This document shows, one piece after another, positions 43,946 through 53,291 of a stretch of 64,000 bases of DNA. This stretch comes from Nitrosomonadales bacterium (GTDB taxonomy: Bacteria > Pseudomonadota > Gammaproteobacteria > Burkholderiales > Gallionellaceae): the NCBI GenBank assembly GCA_016235045.1, contig JACRME010000016.1, positions 1 to 64,000 of the forward strand. The letters are read 5' to 3'. Position 1 is the stretch's first letter, and each line of letters starts with the position of its first letter. The position numbers were made by a program, and so were the translations under genes. The notes under the pieces were generated by a model. The model saw nothing but the letters and a program-made list of their open reading frames with translations, did no database searches and was not told the origin of the DNA.

Positions 43946-44851
43946 ATGGAAATCGCTCTGTTCATACTGGTCGCAGCCGTCATTTTCATCATCAAGGCGC
44001 TCAAGGTCGTGCCGCAGCAGAACGCCTGGGTGGTCGAGCGCCTCGGCAAGTTCCATGCGTCGCTGTCGCCCGGCCTGAACGTGGTCATCCCGTTCATCGA
44101 CCGCGTCGCCTACAAGCACCTGCTCAAGGAAGTTCCGCTCGATGTCCCGAGCCAGATCTGTATTACCAAGGACAATACGCAATTGCAGGTCGACGGCATC
44201 CTGTATTTCCAGGTGACCGATCCCAAGCTCGCCTCCTATGGCACCAGCGACTACATCATGGCGATTACGCAGCTCGCCCAGACCACCTTGCGTTCCGTCA
44301 TCGGCAAGATGGAATTGGACAAGACCTTCGAGGAGCGCGACGACATCAACCGCGCCGTGGTGACCGCGCTGGACGAAGCCGCGACCAGTTGGGGCGTCAA
44401 GGTGCTGCGCTACGAGATCAAGGACCTGACGCCGCCGAAAGAAATCCTGCACGCCATGCAGCAGCAGATCACCGCCGAGCGCGAAAAGCGCGCGCTGATC
44501 GCCGCATCGGAAGGCCGCAAACAGGAGCAGATCAACATCGCCACCGGCGAACGCGAAGCCTTCATCCAGCGTTCGGAAGGCGAGAAGCAGGCCGCGATCA
44601 ACACTGCACAAGGCGAGGCTGCGGCGATCATCGCCGTTGCCACGGCGAACGCCCAGGCAATCCAGCAGGTCGCCCACGCCATCCAGTCGCCCGGCGGCAT
44701 GGAAGCCGTCAACCTCAAGGTTGCGGAGAAATACGTCGAAGCTTTCGGCAACGTCGCCAAGGAAGGCAACACCCTCATCCTGCCGGGCAACCTGGCGGAG
44801 ATGGGCTCTATGGTGGCCGCGGCGATGAGTATCGTGAAGGGGCAGAAATAG
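43946..44851 (+). CDS. SPFH/stomatin-like protein (QmcA/paraslipin type)
   Basis: A 301-residue protein with one N-terminal membrane anchor (about 2-17), an SPFH/PHB domain (VVPQQNAWVVERLGKFH near 22-38, ITKDNTQLQVDGILYFQV) and an Ala/Glu-rich coiled coil (about 170-240). It oligomerises on membranes and often protects or recruits proteases such as HflBKC-like complexes. It is co-transcribed with the NfeD-like gene. Confidence 0.92.
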   Translation: MEIALFILVAAVIFIIKALKVVPQQNAWVVERLGKFHASLSPGLNVVIPFIDRVAYKHLLKEVPLDVPSQICITKDNTQLQVDGILYFQVTDPKLASYGTSDYIMAITQLAQTTLRSVIGKMELDKTFEERDDINRAVVTALDEAATSWGVKVLRYEIKDLTPPKEILHAMQQQITAEREKRALIAASEGRKQEQINIATGEREAFIQRSEGEKQAAINTAQGEAAAIIAVATANAQAIQQVAHAIQSPGGMEAVNLKVAEKYVEAFGNVAKEGNTLILPGNLAEMGSMVAAAMSIVKGQK

Positions 44852-44909
44852 TCGGCAGGGCAGCGAACAGCCCGGAAAAATTGCCTCTGTTGACCAAACC
44901 GGACAGGGC

Positions 44910-44956
44910 ATAGGCCCTTTGGCATATTTCCTTATAGAGGCTTTACTGCTAAATTG
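44910..44956 (+). promoter_or_regulatory. Bipartite promoter-like motif, copy 9 (lipoprotein gene)
   Basis: ATAGGCCCTTTGGCATAT is followed after 18 bases by CTGCTAAATTG. The left arm is degenerate, but CCTTTGGCATAT is as in copy 4. The lipoprotein start is 86 bases downstream. Confidence 0.55.
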
Positions 44957-45042
44957 CGGGCAGGACGTGTGTTTTTTGTTGAAAATGGCACAAGCAATTG
45001 CATTCAGGATATAGTCTTCAAAAATAACAGGGAGTGTGGACG

Positions 45043-45483
45043 ATGCGATTCAAAACGACTTTAATGGTGGCACTGATTACCCCGGTGTTTCTGGCAGGCT
45101 GTTTTGGGAGCGGCGGCAGCAGCAACGTCGGCGGCACGGACTACGATGGCAACTGGCCGAATGTGGCTTTCGTGAATCCCGATGTGGTAGACCCGGCTCC
45201 TGGAACCAACCAGACCATGATTTGTTCCCAGCCGCCCGTCGCAATGACGATCGTGAACGGATACGGTTCCACCATGCAATTGCGGTCTTGCCAAGCCTAC
45301 ACCACAGGCACCTCAACCCCTGTGGGTGTCCAACAAAATTTCTATTACCTCATCAGCGTTTCCATTCTTCCGGGCAACATCGTAAATGCCGAAGTAAATG
45401 GCCTGCCACTGACCGGAAAGTGCCTTAGCCCGGTGGGATGTTACGCAGTAGCCGGAACGGCGGGTTTAACCCTTACGCGCTAG
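45043..45483 (+). CDS. Hypothetical lipoprotein
   Basis: I recognise no family. The 146-residue protein has a lipobox (FLAGC, Cys20) after a short signal, then a Gly/Ser linker and a small beta-rich domain with three further cysteine positions (MICSQPP, RSCQAY, GKCLSPVGCYAV). A GTG three codons upstream is possible. It stands alone behind motif copy 9. Confidence 0.75.
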   Translation: MRFKTTLMVALITPVFLAGCFGSGGSSNVGGTDYDGNWPNVAFVNPDVVDPAPGTNQTMICSQPPVAMTIVNGYGSTMQLRSCQAYTTGTSTPVGVQQNFYYLISVSILPGNIVNAEVNGLPLTGKCLSPVGCYAVAGTAGLTLTR

Positions 45484-45567
45484 CAACGCAGGCCGGGACG
45501 GCCCGGCGGATTTTTTCGTCGGTACCCGCCGGTTCATTTGTTTCCTGTGCGGGGTTAACATACCCGC

Positions 45568-46692
45568 ATGCCTCGCGCCACCCTCAAAATCATCGACAAC
45601 CTCGCGGACATTCCCGCACCGGAGTGGGATGCGCTGGCGGGCGGCGATCCGACGCTTTCCCATGCCTTCTTCCTTGCGCTGCAGCAAAGCGGCTGCGCCA
45701 TGCCGCAGTATGGCTGGCAGGCGCAATTCATCACCCTGTGGCAGGACGAACATCTGGTCGGCGCGATGCCGCTTTACCGGAAGATGAATTCCTTCGGCGA
45801 GCATGTGTTCGACTTTGCCTGGGCCGATGCCTATCAGCGGCATGGGCTGCGCTATTACCCCAAGCTGGTCTGCACGGTGCCGTTCACGCCGGTAACGGGC
45901 AGAAGGTTGCTGGCCGCATCGGATGAAATGCGCAGCTTGCTGCTGAAGCATGCACTGCAATACGCAAAGGATACGGGTGTCTCCTCGCTGCATTGCCTGT
46001 TCCTGAACGAGGCGGATGCGCTGGAGGCGCAGACCCAGGGCATGATGTTGCGCCAGGATGTGCAGTTCCATTGGCGCAATCCGGGCTATCGCGACTTCGA
46101 CGATTTTCTGGCCTCGCTCAGCCGCGACAAGCGCAAGCGCATCAGGCAGGAGCGGCGCAAGATCAGGGAGGCCGGCATCGAGGTGCAATGCGTTACCGGG
46201 CATCAAGCTACTGCGGAGCAGTGGTCTTTCTTCGCTTCCTGTTATCTGCACACCCAGCGCTTGCACAATTCGCCGCACCAGTTGAACGAGGATTTCTTCC
46301 AGCGCATCGGCGCTGCGTTGCCGCAACACACCCTGCTGGTCATCGCGACGCGCGACGGCAGGCCGATCGCCAGCGCGCTGAATTACGTGAACGGCGATGC
46401 ACTGCACGGACGCTCATGGGGAACGTTCGAATTCCACTCCGGATTGCATTTCGAGACCTGCTATTACAAAGCCATCGAATATTGCATCGCGCACAACATC
46501 AAGACATTCGAAGGCGGAGCGGGGGGCGAACACAAATTGGCACGCGGCTTCCTTCCCGTGGTCACGCGCTCGGCGCACTGGCTGGAACACCCGCAGTTCG
46601 CGCAAGCAGTGGAGGATTATTTGGCCCAGGAGGCCGATGCCATGGCGGAATATGTGGATGACCTGAAAGAGAGGAGTCCGTTCAAGAAATAG
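45568..46692 (+). CDS. GNAT-like N-acyltransferase (COG3146/DUF482 type)
   Basis: A 374-residue cytosolic protein with two GNAT-like halves; SRDKRKRIRQERRKIREAGI near 190-209 and FEGGAGGEHKLARGF near 315-329 mark the COG3146/FemAB-related family. The exact acceptor is not established. It is a single gene; its stop is followed by the Rieske-type gene after 110 bases. Confidence 0.82.
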   Translation: MPRATLKIIDNLADIPAPEWDALAGGDPTLSHAFFLALQQSGCAMPQYGWQAQFITLWQDEHLVGAMPLYRKMNSFGEHVFDFAWADAYQRHGLRYYPKLVCTVPFTPVTGRRLLAASDEMRSLLLKHALQYAKDTGVSSLHCLFLNEADALEAQTQGMMLRQDVQFHWRNPGYRDFDDFLASLSRDKRKRIRQERRKIREAGIEVQCVTGHQATAEQWSFFASCYLHTQRLHNSPHQLNEDFFQRIGAALPQHTLLVIATRDGRPIASALNYVNGDALHGRSWGTFEFHSGLHFETCYYKAIEYCIAHNIKTFEGGAGGEHKLARGFLPVVTRSAHWLEHPQFAQAVEDYLAQEADAMAEYVDDLKERSPFKK

Positions 46693-46805
46693 ATTCGCCG
46701 GGGATGGATATGCCCCGTCCGCTGGTTTCATGTTCGCCCGCAACTTCGGTATTACCTGCTTGTCGAAACGATTGTCCAATGAGTTCGAATTTGGAAGGAA
46801 ATATC

Positions 46806-47132
46806 ATGTGCAGATGGGTCGACGTCGCTAACGCATATCACCTGACCCCGGGCAGTCGGCGCGATCTCGATGTGTATGGGGTAATCGTGGCCGTGTTCAA
46901 TATTGACGGCGAATACTATGCCTTCAAGGATGCATGTCCGAATGACGGGCGCGAATTGCTTAAAGGCGAGGTGAGGGGCGACGAGATCATATGCCCGCGC
47001 CACGGCGAGCGCTATTCAATCAGGACGGGTGTCATGCTGGATCAGCCCGCCAAGGAAAAATTGGATATATTCCCTGTGCGGGTATCGCGCGGAATGGTTC
47101 AGATCGAGATTGAAATGCCGGAATTGCATTAG
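46806..47132 (+). CDS. Rieske-type protein with altered cluster ligand (C-x-N)
   Basis: A 108-residue Rieske ferredoxin-like protein. The second ligand pair is normal (CPRHGERY), but the first reads CPNDGREL where CxH is expected, with Asn (AAT) for His (CAT), one base different. The pattern is C-x-N-x16-C-x2-H. A standard 2Cys-2His cluster cannot form; a modified cluster, or no cluster, must be considered. GGAAGGAAA precedes the ATG at 46806. The rest of the fold (VFNIDGEYYAFKDACP) is well conserved. Confidence 0.8.
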   Translation: MCRWVDVANAYHLTPGSRRDLDVYGVIVAVFNIDGEYYAFKDACPNDGRELLKGEVRGDEIICPRHGERYSIRTGVMLDQPAKEKLDIFPVRVSRGMVQIEIEMPELH

Positions 47133-47148
47133 CATCTTCAACATCAGG

Positions 47149-47184
47149 CGGAGGAGGGCGGAAGCCCCCTCCGCTTTCGTTTGC
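47149..47184 (+). terminator. Terminator after Rieske-type gene
   Basis: The stem GCGGAGGAGGGC-GGAA-GCCCCCTCCGC is followed by TTTCGTTTG. It sits 17 bases after the stop and 30 bases before motif copy 2, forming a terminator-promoter junction. Confidence 0.75.
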
Positions 47185-47213
47185 CGCGAAGAAGCGCTAC
47201 TACATATAAAGAC

Positions 47214-47261
47214 CTATATCTTTTGGCATATAGGCAATAGGGGATTTTGCTGCTAATCTTA
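47214..47261 (+). promoter_or_regulatory. Bipartite promoter-like motif, copy 2 (GGDEF-EAL operon)
   Basis: CCTATATCTTTTGGCATATA then GG completes a perfect 7-bp dyad (CCTATAT-N8-ATATAGG). After 18 bases from GGCATAT comes CTGCTAATCTT. The operon start codon lies 117 bases downstream. Confidence 0.65.
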
Positions 47262-47378
47262 AAAATAAGGGAGAACAATCAATATGCTGCCGGAGGCGAT
47301 TTTGCTCATCGCCCGGTTCGGCGAAACATCGGTTATCCATCCGGATTATCTGGTCTTGTTGCTTGTTGCGGAGGAACC

Positions 47379-49874
47379 ATGCATTCCAATGGACTCGGTC
47401 TGGAATCAAATGCCACTCATACCATGAGTTACGTCGCAGTCGAAGGAAGCAAACGACCGGGCAGCACAGCGAGATCGGTGAGGCTGCGCAAACCACGGAT
47501 ACACAAGCTTCAAACGCGCATCGTACTTGCTTTTAGTCTGCTGCTGCTTCTGATTCAGGCCACCAGTCTGGTGATGATCAACACCGTCCTGTCGGAGCGC
47601 GCAGATCAGGATATCCGGCGGAATCTGCTGGCCGGGCAACGCGTTTTCAATCAGGTGCGCGAAGACAATAACCGGCAACTGATTCAGTCGGCAACCATCA
47701 TGTCCTCGGATTTTGCTTTCCGGAAAGCCATTGCGACCGGCGATTATGGAACAGTGGTCTCAACGCTGACCAATCATGGCGCCAGGATCAAGGCGGATGT
47801 GCTGCTGCTGGTGGCTACCGACGGAAAAATGATCGCCGACACATTGCCTGCCGGACATGCCGAACCGACATTTCAATTTCAGGAACTCATCGGGACGGCG
47901 GAACAACGGGGCCAATCGGCGGCCATGGTGGCGCTGGATGACAAGCTTTATCAAATGGTGGTTGTGCCGGTGTTGGGGCCGTTACCTATCGCATGGCTGA
48001 TCGTGGGCTTCAACATTGACGAGAAATTCGTTCGCAACTTGCAGGCGGCTACTGCGCTGAACGTTTCATTCCTTGCCGGAGCCCCGAACAAAAACGAGTG
48101 GCGGTTGCTTGCGAGTACGCTTCCGGCCGGCACGTCTGCCGCCTTCCCGAAAGTGCTGCATGGCCTGCCCGTTGGGGAAATAAAAGAAGACAATCTCGCC
48201 ACGCTGAGCATGGGCGATGAAGATCACCTGGCGCTTTCTTCCGATATGGGGAAGCAGGGTGGCACTCAAATCATCGCCATCCTGCAACAGTCGCTGCAAC
48301 AGGCACTGGAGCCGCTGCGGCGTTTACAGGTCATCTTGTTATACCTGAGCGCGATATCGTTGTTGGCGATGCTGGCTGCGAGCTACAAAATCGCACGGAA
48401 CATCACCAAACCGATCAGTGTGCTCGGCAACCTGGCCAGACGCATACAGCAGGGCGACTATTCGGAACCCGCCACGGTCGATCGGGAGGATGAGATTGGC
48501 GAACTCGCTTCGGCCTTCAACCACATGAAAGATGGATTGGCCACGCGGGAAGCCAAGATTACCGAGTTGGCCTACCGCGATCAACTGACCGGATTGCCCA
48601 ATCGCATTTTGTTTCACGACAGGCTGGAGCAGTCGGCCAAACTGACAAGTCGCGCGGGGCAGAATCTTGCGCTGCTGATCATCAACCTGGACAGGTTCAA
48701 GGAGGTCAACGTCATCCTGGGCCACCATATCGGCGATCTGCTGTTGCAGGAAATATCCCGGCGGCTGGCATTCATACTCGAGCGCGAATCCGACACGCTG
48801 GCGCGGCTGGGAGGGGATGAGTTCGCCGTGCTGCTTTCGGATTGCGACGCGCGGGGCGCGATGATGGTTGCACGCAAGATTCTGGACACATTGGATCAGC
48901 CGATTTTGCTCGAGGGGCAGGAAGTCATCGCCACCGGCAGTATCGGCATCGCCATCTATCCCGAGCACGGCAGCGAAATCAACACACTCATGCGTCGTGC
49001 CGACATCGCCAAGTACGAGGCAAAACGCAATAACGCCGGCTATGCGCTTTTCGACCTGAATTATGTTGAAAAAAACCAGGAGCATTTGTCGCTGCTGGCG
49101 GGGTTGCGCCACGCCATCGAACGGAACGAGTTCGTCCTCTACTACCAGCCCAAGGTGAGGTTCGCGGCCGGTGAGATTGGCCACGTGGAGGCGCTGGTGC
49201 GCTGGATACACCCGGAGCGGGGCATGATCCCTCCCGATCAGTTCATTCCCTACGCCGAACATACCGGATATATACGGAACATTACCCGATGGGTGATTGA
49301 GGAGGCATTCCGCCAGCGCAAGGAATGGGAGCAAATGCAGCTGCCTTTGACCGTTTCCGTCAACATATCGGCAAGAGATCTGGTGAATGCCGATCTCCCC
49401 AGGGTAATCGCGGAGCTGATGGACAAGTATGGGGCATCGCCGGACTGGATGTGCCTGGAAATCACCGAAAGCGCGATCATGGGCGATACCAAACGAGCCT
49501 TGAGCATATTGGACGAGCTTCACGACATGGGCATTACCCTCTCGGTGGATGATTTCGGCACAGGCTATTCTTCGCTTGCGTACCTCAAGAAATTGCCCGT
49601 TTCCGAATTGAAAATAGACCAGTCTTTCGTGTTCCACATGGCCGATGACAAGGACGACGCGACCATCGTGCGATCGACCATAGAAATGGGCCACAACATG
49701 GGGCTGGTGGTTGTGGCGGAAGGCATTGAAAACAAGGCGACCTGGGATATGCTGAACGACATGGGGTGCGACCTGGCGCAGGGGTACTACATCGGCAAAC
49801 CCATGCCTGCGGACGCGTTATTGAAGTGGCTTGCACAAGCGCCGTGGAAAGTGTCCGGGGATTGGCGCGAATAA
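47379..49874 (+). CDS. Membrane HAMP-GGDEF-EAL c-di-GMP turnover protein
   Basis: An 831-residue inner-membrane protein: TM1 near 47-69, a periplasmic sensor of about 250 residues (dCache-like, with DVLLLVATDGKMIADTLP), TM2 near 318-338, HAMP, GGDEF (about 400-560) and EAL (about 575-815). Active sites look intact: RLGGDEF with an RESD inhibitory site, and VEALVRW plus DDFGTGYSSL. GGAGGAACC supports the ATG at 47379; the frame opens 44 codons earlier. The downstream outer-membrane and cupredoxin genes suggest a periplasmic metal or redox signal. Confidence 0.92.
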   Translation: MHSNGLGLESNATHTMSYVAVEGSKRPGSTARSVRLRKPRIHKLQTRIVLAFSLLLLLIQATSLVMINTVLSERADQDIRRNLLAGQRVFNQVREDNNRQLIQSATIMSSDFAFRKAIATGDYGTVVSTLTNHGARIKADVLLLVATDGKMIADTLPAGHAEPTFQFQELIGTAEQRGQSAAMVALDDKLYQMVVVPVLGPLPIAWLIVGFNIDEKFVRNLQAATALNVSFLAGAPNKNEWRLLASTLPAGTSAAFPKVLHGLPVGEIKEDNLATLSMGDEDHLALSSDMGKQGGTQIIAILQQSLQQALEPLRRLQVILLYLSAISLLAMLAASYKIARNITKPISVLGNLARRIQQGDYSEPATVDREDEIGELASAFNHMKDGLATREAKITELAYRDQLTGLPNRILFHDRLEQSAKLTSRAGQNLALLIINLDRFKEVNVILGHHIGDLLLQEISRRLAFILERESDTLARLGGDEFAVLLSDCDARGAMMVARKILDTLDQPILLEGQEVIATGSIGIAIYPEHGSEINTLMRRADIAKYEAKRNNAGYALFDLNYVEKNQEHLSLLAGLRHAIERNEFVLYYQPKVRFAAGEIGHVEALVRWIHPERGMIPPDQFIPYAEHTGYIRNITRWVIEEAFRQRKEWEQMQLPLTVSVNISARDLVNADLPRVIAELMDKYGASPDWMCLEITESAIMGDTKRALSILDELHDMGITLSVDDFGTGYSSLAYLKKLPVSELKIDQSFVFHMADDKDDATIVRSTIEMGHNMGLVVVAEGIENKATWDMLNDMGCDLAQGYYIGKPMPADALLKWLAQAPWKVSGDWRE

Positions 49875-49902
49875 CCACGACTATTATCAACTGAGGAAAT
49901 TG

Positions 49903-50793
49903 GTGCCGGATACGATGAAGGTCAACTTGCGAAAGCCACTCCTTGTTCTTCTTGGTGCAATTGCTTTTTCGCCAATTGTATCGGCGGAATGGATGGGCAA
50001 TTCCGATGTCGGCGTCCGTCATGACGGCAACGTCAACAACGCCCAATTGAACCACGACATTGCAGGCGACTCGGCGCTTCTCGCCGGGATTTCGGCCACC
50101 GGATTTTTTCCGCTGGAGCATGGCAGCAGCCTGAGTGTTACGGGCGAAACCAGGGTCGAGTCATATGATCGATACACCGGATTGAACAACCTGTCACTGG
50201 GTGCAGCGCTCGCATTCCGCAAGAAATGGGCGCTGGGGCCTTACGCCCCGTGGACCGGCCTGTCGCTGTCTTCTGCGCATTTGAACTACTCCAATAACAT
50301 CCGCAACGGGTGGCGCCACCAGGTAGCGATTCGCGGTGGCGAACGTATTCTGGAGCGGTGGAACGTTCGGGCCGAATACCTGTACGAACGGCGCACTGCC
50401 AAAACCCAGCAGCCGGATCAACCGGGGATTTCGGGCGACATTTTCAGCTACAACAGCCGGGCGGTGACGCTCAATGCCGAGTACGCCTGGGACGAAAGCA
50501 TTTTCCTGACCTGCGGCGTCCTGTTGCGCCGCGGAGGTGTAGTCGCAACCACCAGCGAGACCGCAAACATGATTGCGTCCTCGGAAGCCATCGCGGACGA
50601 TCCGGTATTTGGCGAGCACTTCTATGCCTACAGGATGTACGGCACAACTCGGGGGCTGGATGTCGGCCTGAATGTTGCGGTGAGCCGCAACAGCCTGTTG
50701 CGCGCGTCGATATCGCGTTTGTTGACTCACACAGCGGGCGACAACGACTATGCCAAGACCGTGCAAACGGTTTCCTGGAATTACAGCTACTAG
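49903..50793 (+). CDS. Outer-membrane beta-barrel protein of GGDEF/cupredoxin operon
   Basis: A 296-residue secreted protein with signal sequence (KPLLVLLGAIAFSPIVSA) and amphipathic beta strands through to WNYSY, an outer-membrane ending. I choose the GTG at 49903 because GAGGAAATT lies six bases before it; the ATG four codons later lacks a site. The function is unknown. It is placed between a c-di-GMP protein and a cupredoxin, an arrangement I recall seeing in other beta- and gammaproteobacteria. Confidence 0.78.
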   Translation: MPDTMKVNLRKPLLVLLGAIAFSPIVSAEWMGNSDVGVRHDGNVNNAQLNHDIAGDSALLAGISATGFFPLEHGSSLSVTGETRVESYDRYTGLNNLSLGAALAFRKKWALGPYAPWTGLSLSSAHLNYSNNIRNGWRHQVAIRGGERILERWNVRAEYLYERRTAKTQQPDQPGISGDIFSYNSRAVTLNAEYAWDESIFLTCGVLLRRGGVVATTSETANMIASSEAIADDPVFGEHFYAYRMYGTTRGLDVGLNVAVSRNSLLRASISRLLTHTAGDNDYAKTVQTVSWNYSY

Positions 50794-50805
50794 CACGAAG
50801 CAAAT

Positions 50806-51471
50806 ATGCGAAATCTCATTGTGGACAAATATATATTGTTGGTTGGACTCCTGTTTGCCTGGATGGATATGTCCGGCGCCGGCGAATTGCAGGCTTTCGT
50901 CAAGGATCAGAATGGAAAGCCGGTAGAGGACGCGGTCGTGCTGGCGACGCCGCTCGATGGCAGCCATGTCCAAATGCTCAAACAGCAGCGCAACGAGGTG
51001 GATCAGATAGACAAGGAATACGTTCCCCACGTAAAAGTGGTTCTGGTCGGTTCCAACGTGCTATTTCCAAACAAAGACAACATTCGGCATCACGTGTATT
51101 CCTTCTCGCCCGGCAAAGTATTCGAACTGCCACTCTACTCCGGCACGCCCGCGGCACCGGTGCAATTCGACAAGGCCGGGCCGGTCACGCTCGGCTGCAA
51201 TATCCATGACTGGATGCTCGGCTATATCTATGTTGCAGATACGCCGTTTTATGGCAAGAGTGCGAAGGATGGCAAGACGCATATCGTCGATGTTCCGCCC
51301 GGCGATTATTCCGTGCGAGTCTGGCATCCGGACATGAAAGGATCCGAGGAGTCAACCTCGCGCAAAGCGACAGTGGATGCAACCGCGGTAACAACGATGG
51401 AATGGCAACTGACACTGAAGCCGGTATTCAGAATACCGCGCGTTTCCGGTGGCGCAGGTTCCGCCTACTAG
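50806..51471 (+). CDS. Periplasmic cupredoxin-like protein
   Basis: A 221-residue periplasmic protein with signal peptide (about 1-25) and a type 1 copper centre pattern: His95/His96 in RHHVYSF and GCNIHDWM with Cys131, His134 and Met137. The N-terminal region (ELQAFVKDQNGKPVEDAVV) is a carboxypeptidase-regulatory or Ig-like domain common to MauL-like methylamine utilisation proteins. It probably carries electrons or copper in the periplasm. It follows the outer-membrane gene by 12 bases. Confidence 0.83.
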   Translation: MRNLIVDKYILLVGLLFAWMDMSGAGELQAFVKDQNGKPVEDAVVLATPLDGSHVQMLKQQRNEVDQIDKEYVPHVKVVLVGSNVLFPNKDNIRHHVYSFSPGKVFELPLYSGTPAAPVQFDKAGPVTLGCNIHDWMLGYIYVADTPFYGKSAKDGKTHIVDVPPGDYSVRVWHPDMKGSEESTSRKATVDATAVTTMEWQLTLKPVFRIPRVSGGAGSAY

Positions 51472-51608
51472 GATCAACCAGGGGATTCACCCTCCGACCA
51501 GAGAACAGGTGCAGGCCGACCCTTCCTGCGTATCAGGATAGCAAGTAACTTTTGCCTCCTTTTGTGGTCTATGCATTTGCCGAATATTTTCAAGATAGGA
51601 GGCTTATC

Positions 51609-52187
51609 ATGACACAACTCCGTTTGCATTCCGGAATATGGGAAACGTTCACCAGCAGCCGCACGTCGGTGTTGATGATGTTCCTGTTCTATGCGGTGCC
51701 GCTGTCGGTGATCCCGCCGGTAATGATTTACTACGCCGGCGTCACCTACGGCGGGAATTTACTCCCGGCGCTGACCAGCATGCAACTCCAAGCCATCGGC
51801 ATCGTGTTCTTCATTGCCGAACTGGTGATGACCTTCCTGGTCGCAAGTATCATCAAGAGTCTGGGCGATGTGGTGGACATCAAGCCAGAGTTTGAGGATG
51901 CCTACAAGCTGGCAGTCGTGGTGCCGACACCGTTATGGATCGCGCCCGTGTTCCTGTTCATCCCCAGCTTCATCTTCAACCTCACGATTGGCGCTGCGGC
52001 CTTGATCCTCTCCGGCATACTGATCTTCCGCAATGTGCCGGCCATCCTCAAGGTCAACGAAGAAGGGCATGCCATACTGCTGTCCGGTTCCATACTGGCG
52101 GCCGGAATGGTGGCGTGGGTAGCGATGATGTACCTCACGTTCCTTAGCTGGAGCTTCATCACATCCACATTGGTTCTTCTGATCTGA
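51609..52187 (+). CDS. YIP1-like membrane protein
   Basis: A 192-residue membrane protein with five hydrophobic segments and the YIP1 pattern (MTQLRLHSGIWETF near 1-14, IPSFIFNLTIGAAAL). Its cellular role is unknown. AGGAGG lies before the ATG at 51609. The frame opens 19 codons earlier without a site. It ends at a strong hairpin and motif copy 3. Confidence 0.85.
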   Translation: MTQLRLHSGIWETFTSSRTSVLMMFLFYAVPLSVIPPVMIYYAGVTYGGNLLPALTSMQLQAIGIVFFIAELVMTFLVASIIKSLGDVVDIKPEFEDAYKLAVVVPTPLWIAPVFLFIPSFIFNLTIGAAALILSGILIFRNVPAILKVNEEGHAILLSGSILAAGMVAWVAMMYLTFLSWSFITSTLVLLI

Positions 52188-52223
52188 ACAGACAGACAAA
52201 GCGCAGCCATATCTGGCTGCAGG

Positions 52224-52258
52224 GCGGGGAAGGCGCAAGGCCTTCCCCGTCTACGTTT
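52224..52258 (+). terminator. Terminator after YIP1-like gene
   Basis: The stem GCGGGGAAGGC-GCAA-GGCCTTCCCCGT is followed by CTACGTTTG, a weak U-tract. Together with motif copy 3 starting 22 bases later it has the same order as at 47149. Confidence 0.65.
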
Positions 52259-52280
52259 GCCCTGAAAAATCGCCGTCGCA

Positions 52281-52328
52281 CCTATATCTTTTGGCATATA
52301 TGCCGGAGGGGATTTTGCTGCTAGGCTT
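52281..52328 (+). promoter_or_regulatory. Bipartite promoter-like motif, copy 3 (CZB-GGDEF gene)
   Basis: CCTATATCTTTTGGCATATA is followed by GGGGATTTTG and CTGCTAGGCTT, the consensus form. The cyclase start codon is 45 bases downstream. Confidence 0.65.
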
Positions 52329-52373
52329 GCGTGCGCTGCATGGTAACAAAGCGGAATTAGCGGGGAGTGCGGA

Positions 52374-53291
52374 ATGAAACATTACGATATCACCCGGGAA
52401 AAACTGCAAGGAATTCTTGCCAAGCTCGAACATGCCCTCATACATCATCAGCACTGGCATGCCGGGGTGATTCGCTCGATTAGCTGCAAGCTGCTGGTGG
52501 ACAAATGCGATCTTGCCCCTGAATCGTTTCGCACATGCGGTTTTGGCCAATGGTACTACAGCAATGAAAATGAGGATCTGCGTGAATTTGCCGGATTCGT
52601 TGCCCTGGGCGAAAAACATAAGCTCATGCACCAGATGGCAGAGAAGTTGCTCATCGAGGCCCAGGAGGAAGGGCCTGTCGACGTTTTCGACTTTGACAAC
52701 TTTGCAAATGCGCTCGAAGGGATGCGCCTCGAACTCTCTGCGTTAGAGCATGAATTGGAAAACATGCTGTACAACCACGATGCGCTTACAGGCGCCATTA
52801 CACGGTATGGCATTCTCCCGGCTTTTCGCGAGCAACATGAGTTGATAAAACGGGGATTGCAGTCAAGCTGTATTGTCATGGTGGACCTGGATAACTTCAA
52901 GACCGTCAATGATCGATATGGGCATCTTGCAGGCGACCGTGCGCTGATCGCATCGGCCCGCTACATGATTGAGCACCTCCGTTCTTATGACAAGGTCTTC
53001 CGTTATGGCGGTGAAGAATTCCTTCTTTTGCTGCAGCATACCGAAATGACTGCCGGTTATGAATTGGTGGAGCGCTTGCGTAAAGGAATCGAGTCCCTGA
53101 CCATTGACGTCGAAGGCCAGGTACCGATCCATATTACCGCTTCGTTCGGATTGGTATGCCTTGATCCAGACTCGCCAGTCGAAAGCTCCATTGATCGTGC
53201 CGACAAGGCAATGTATATGGCAAAAGCCGCCGGACGCAATAGTGTCCGGATCGGTGATTTGGCGCCGCTATCGGAGATGCAATCGCAGTAA
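52374..53291 (+). CDS. Zinc-sensing diguanylate cyclase (CZB-GGDEF, DgcZ-like)
   Basis: A 305-residue cytosolic cyclase. The N-terminal CZB domain has candidate zinc ligands His24-His29, Cys55 (FRTCGFGQW) and His82/His86 (HKLMH). The GGDEF domain carries YGGEEF with an RSYD inhibitory site. The layout matches E. coli DgcZ, whose activity is inhibited by zinc; the same control is inferred here. It stands alone, promoted by motif copy 3. Confidence 0.93.
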   Translation: MKHYDITREKLQGILAKLEHALIHHQHWHAGVIRSISCKLLVDKCDLAPESFRTCGFGQWYYSNENEDLREFAGFVALGEKHKLMHQMAEKLLIEAQEEGPVDVFDFDNFANALEGMRLELSALEHELENMLYNHDALTGAITRYGILPAFREQHELIKRGLQSSCIVMVDLDNFKTVNDRYGHLAGDRALIASARYMIEHLRSYDKVFRYGGEEFLLLLQHTEMTAGYELVERLRKGIESLTIDVEGQVPIHITASFGLVCLDPDSPVESSIDRADKAMYMAKAAGRNSVRIGDLAPLSEMQSQ

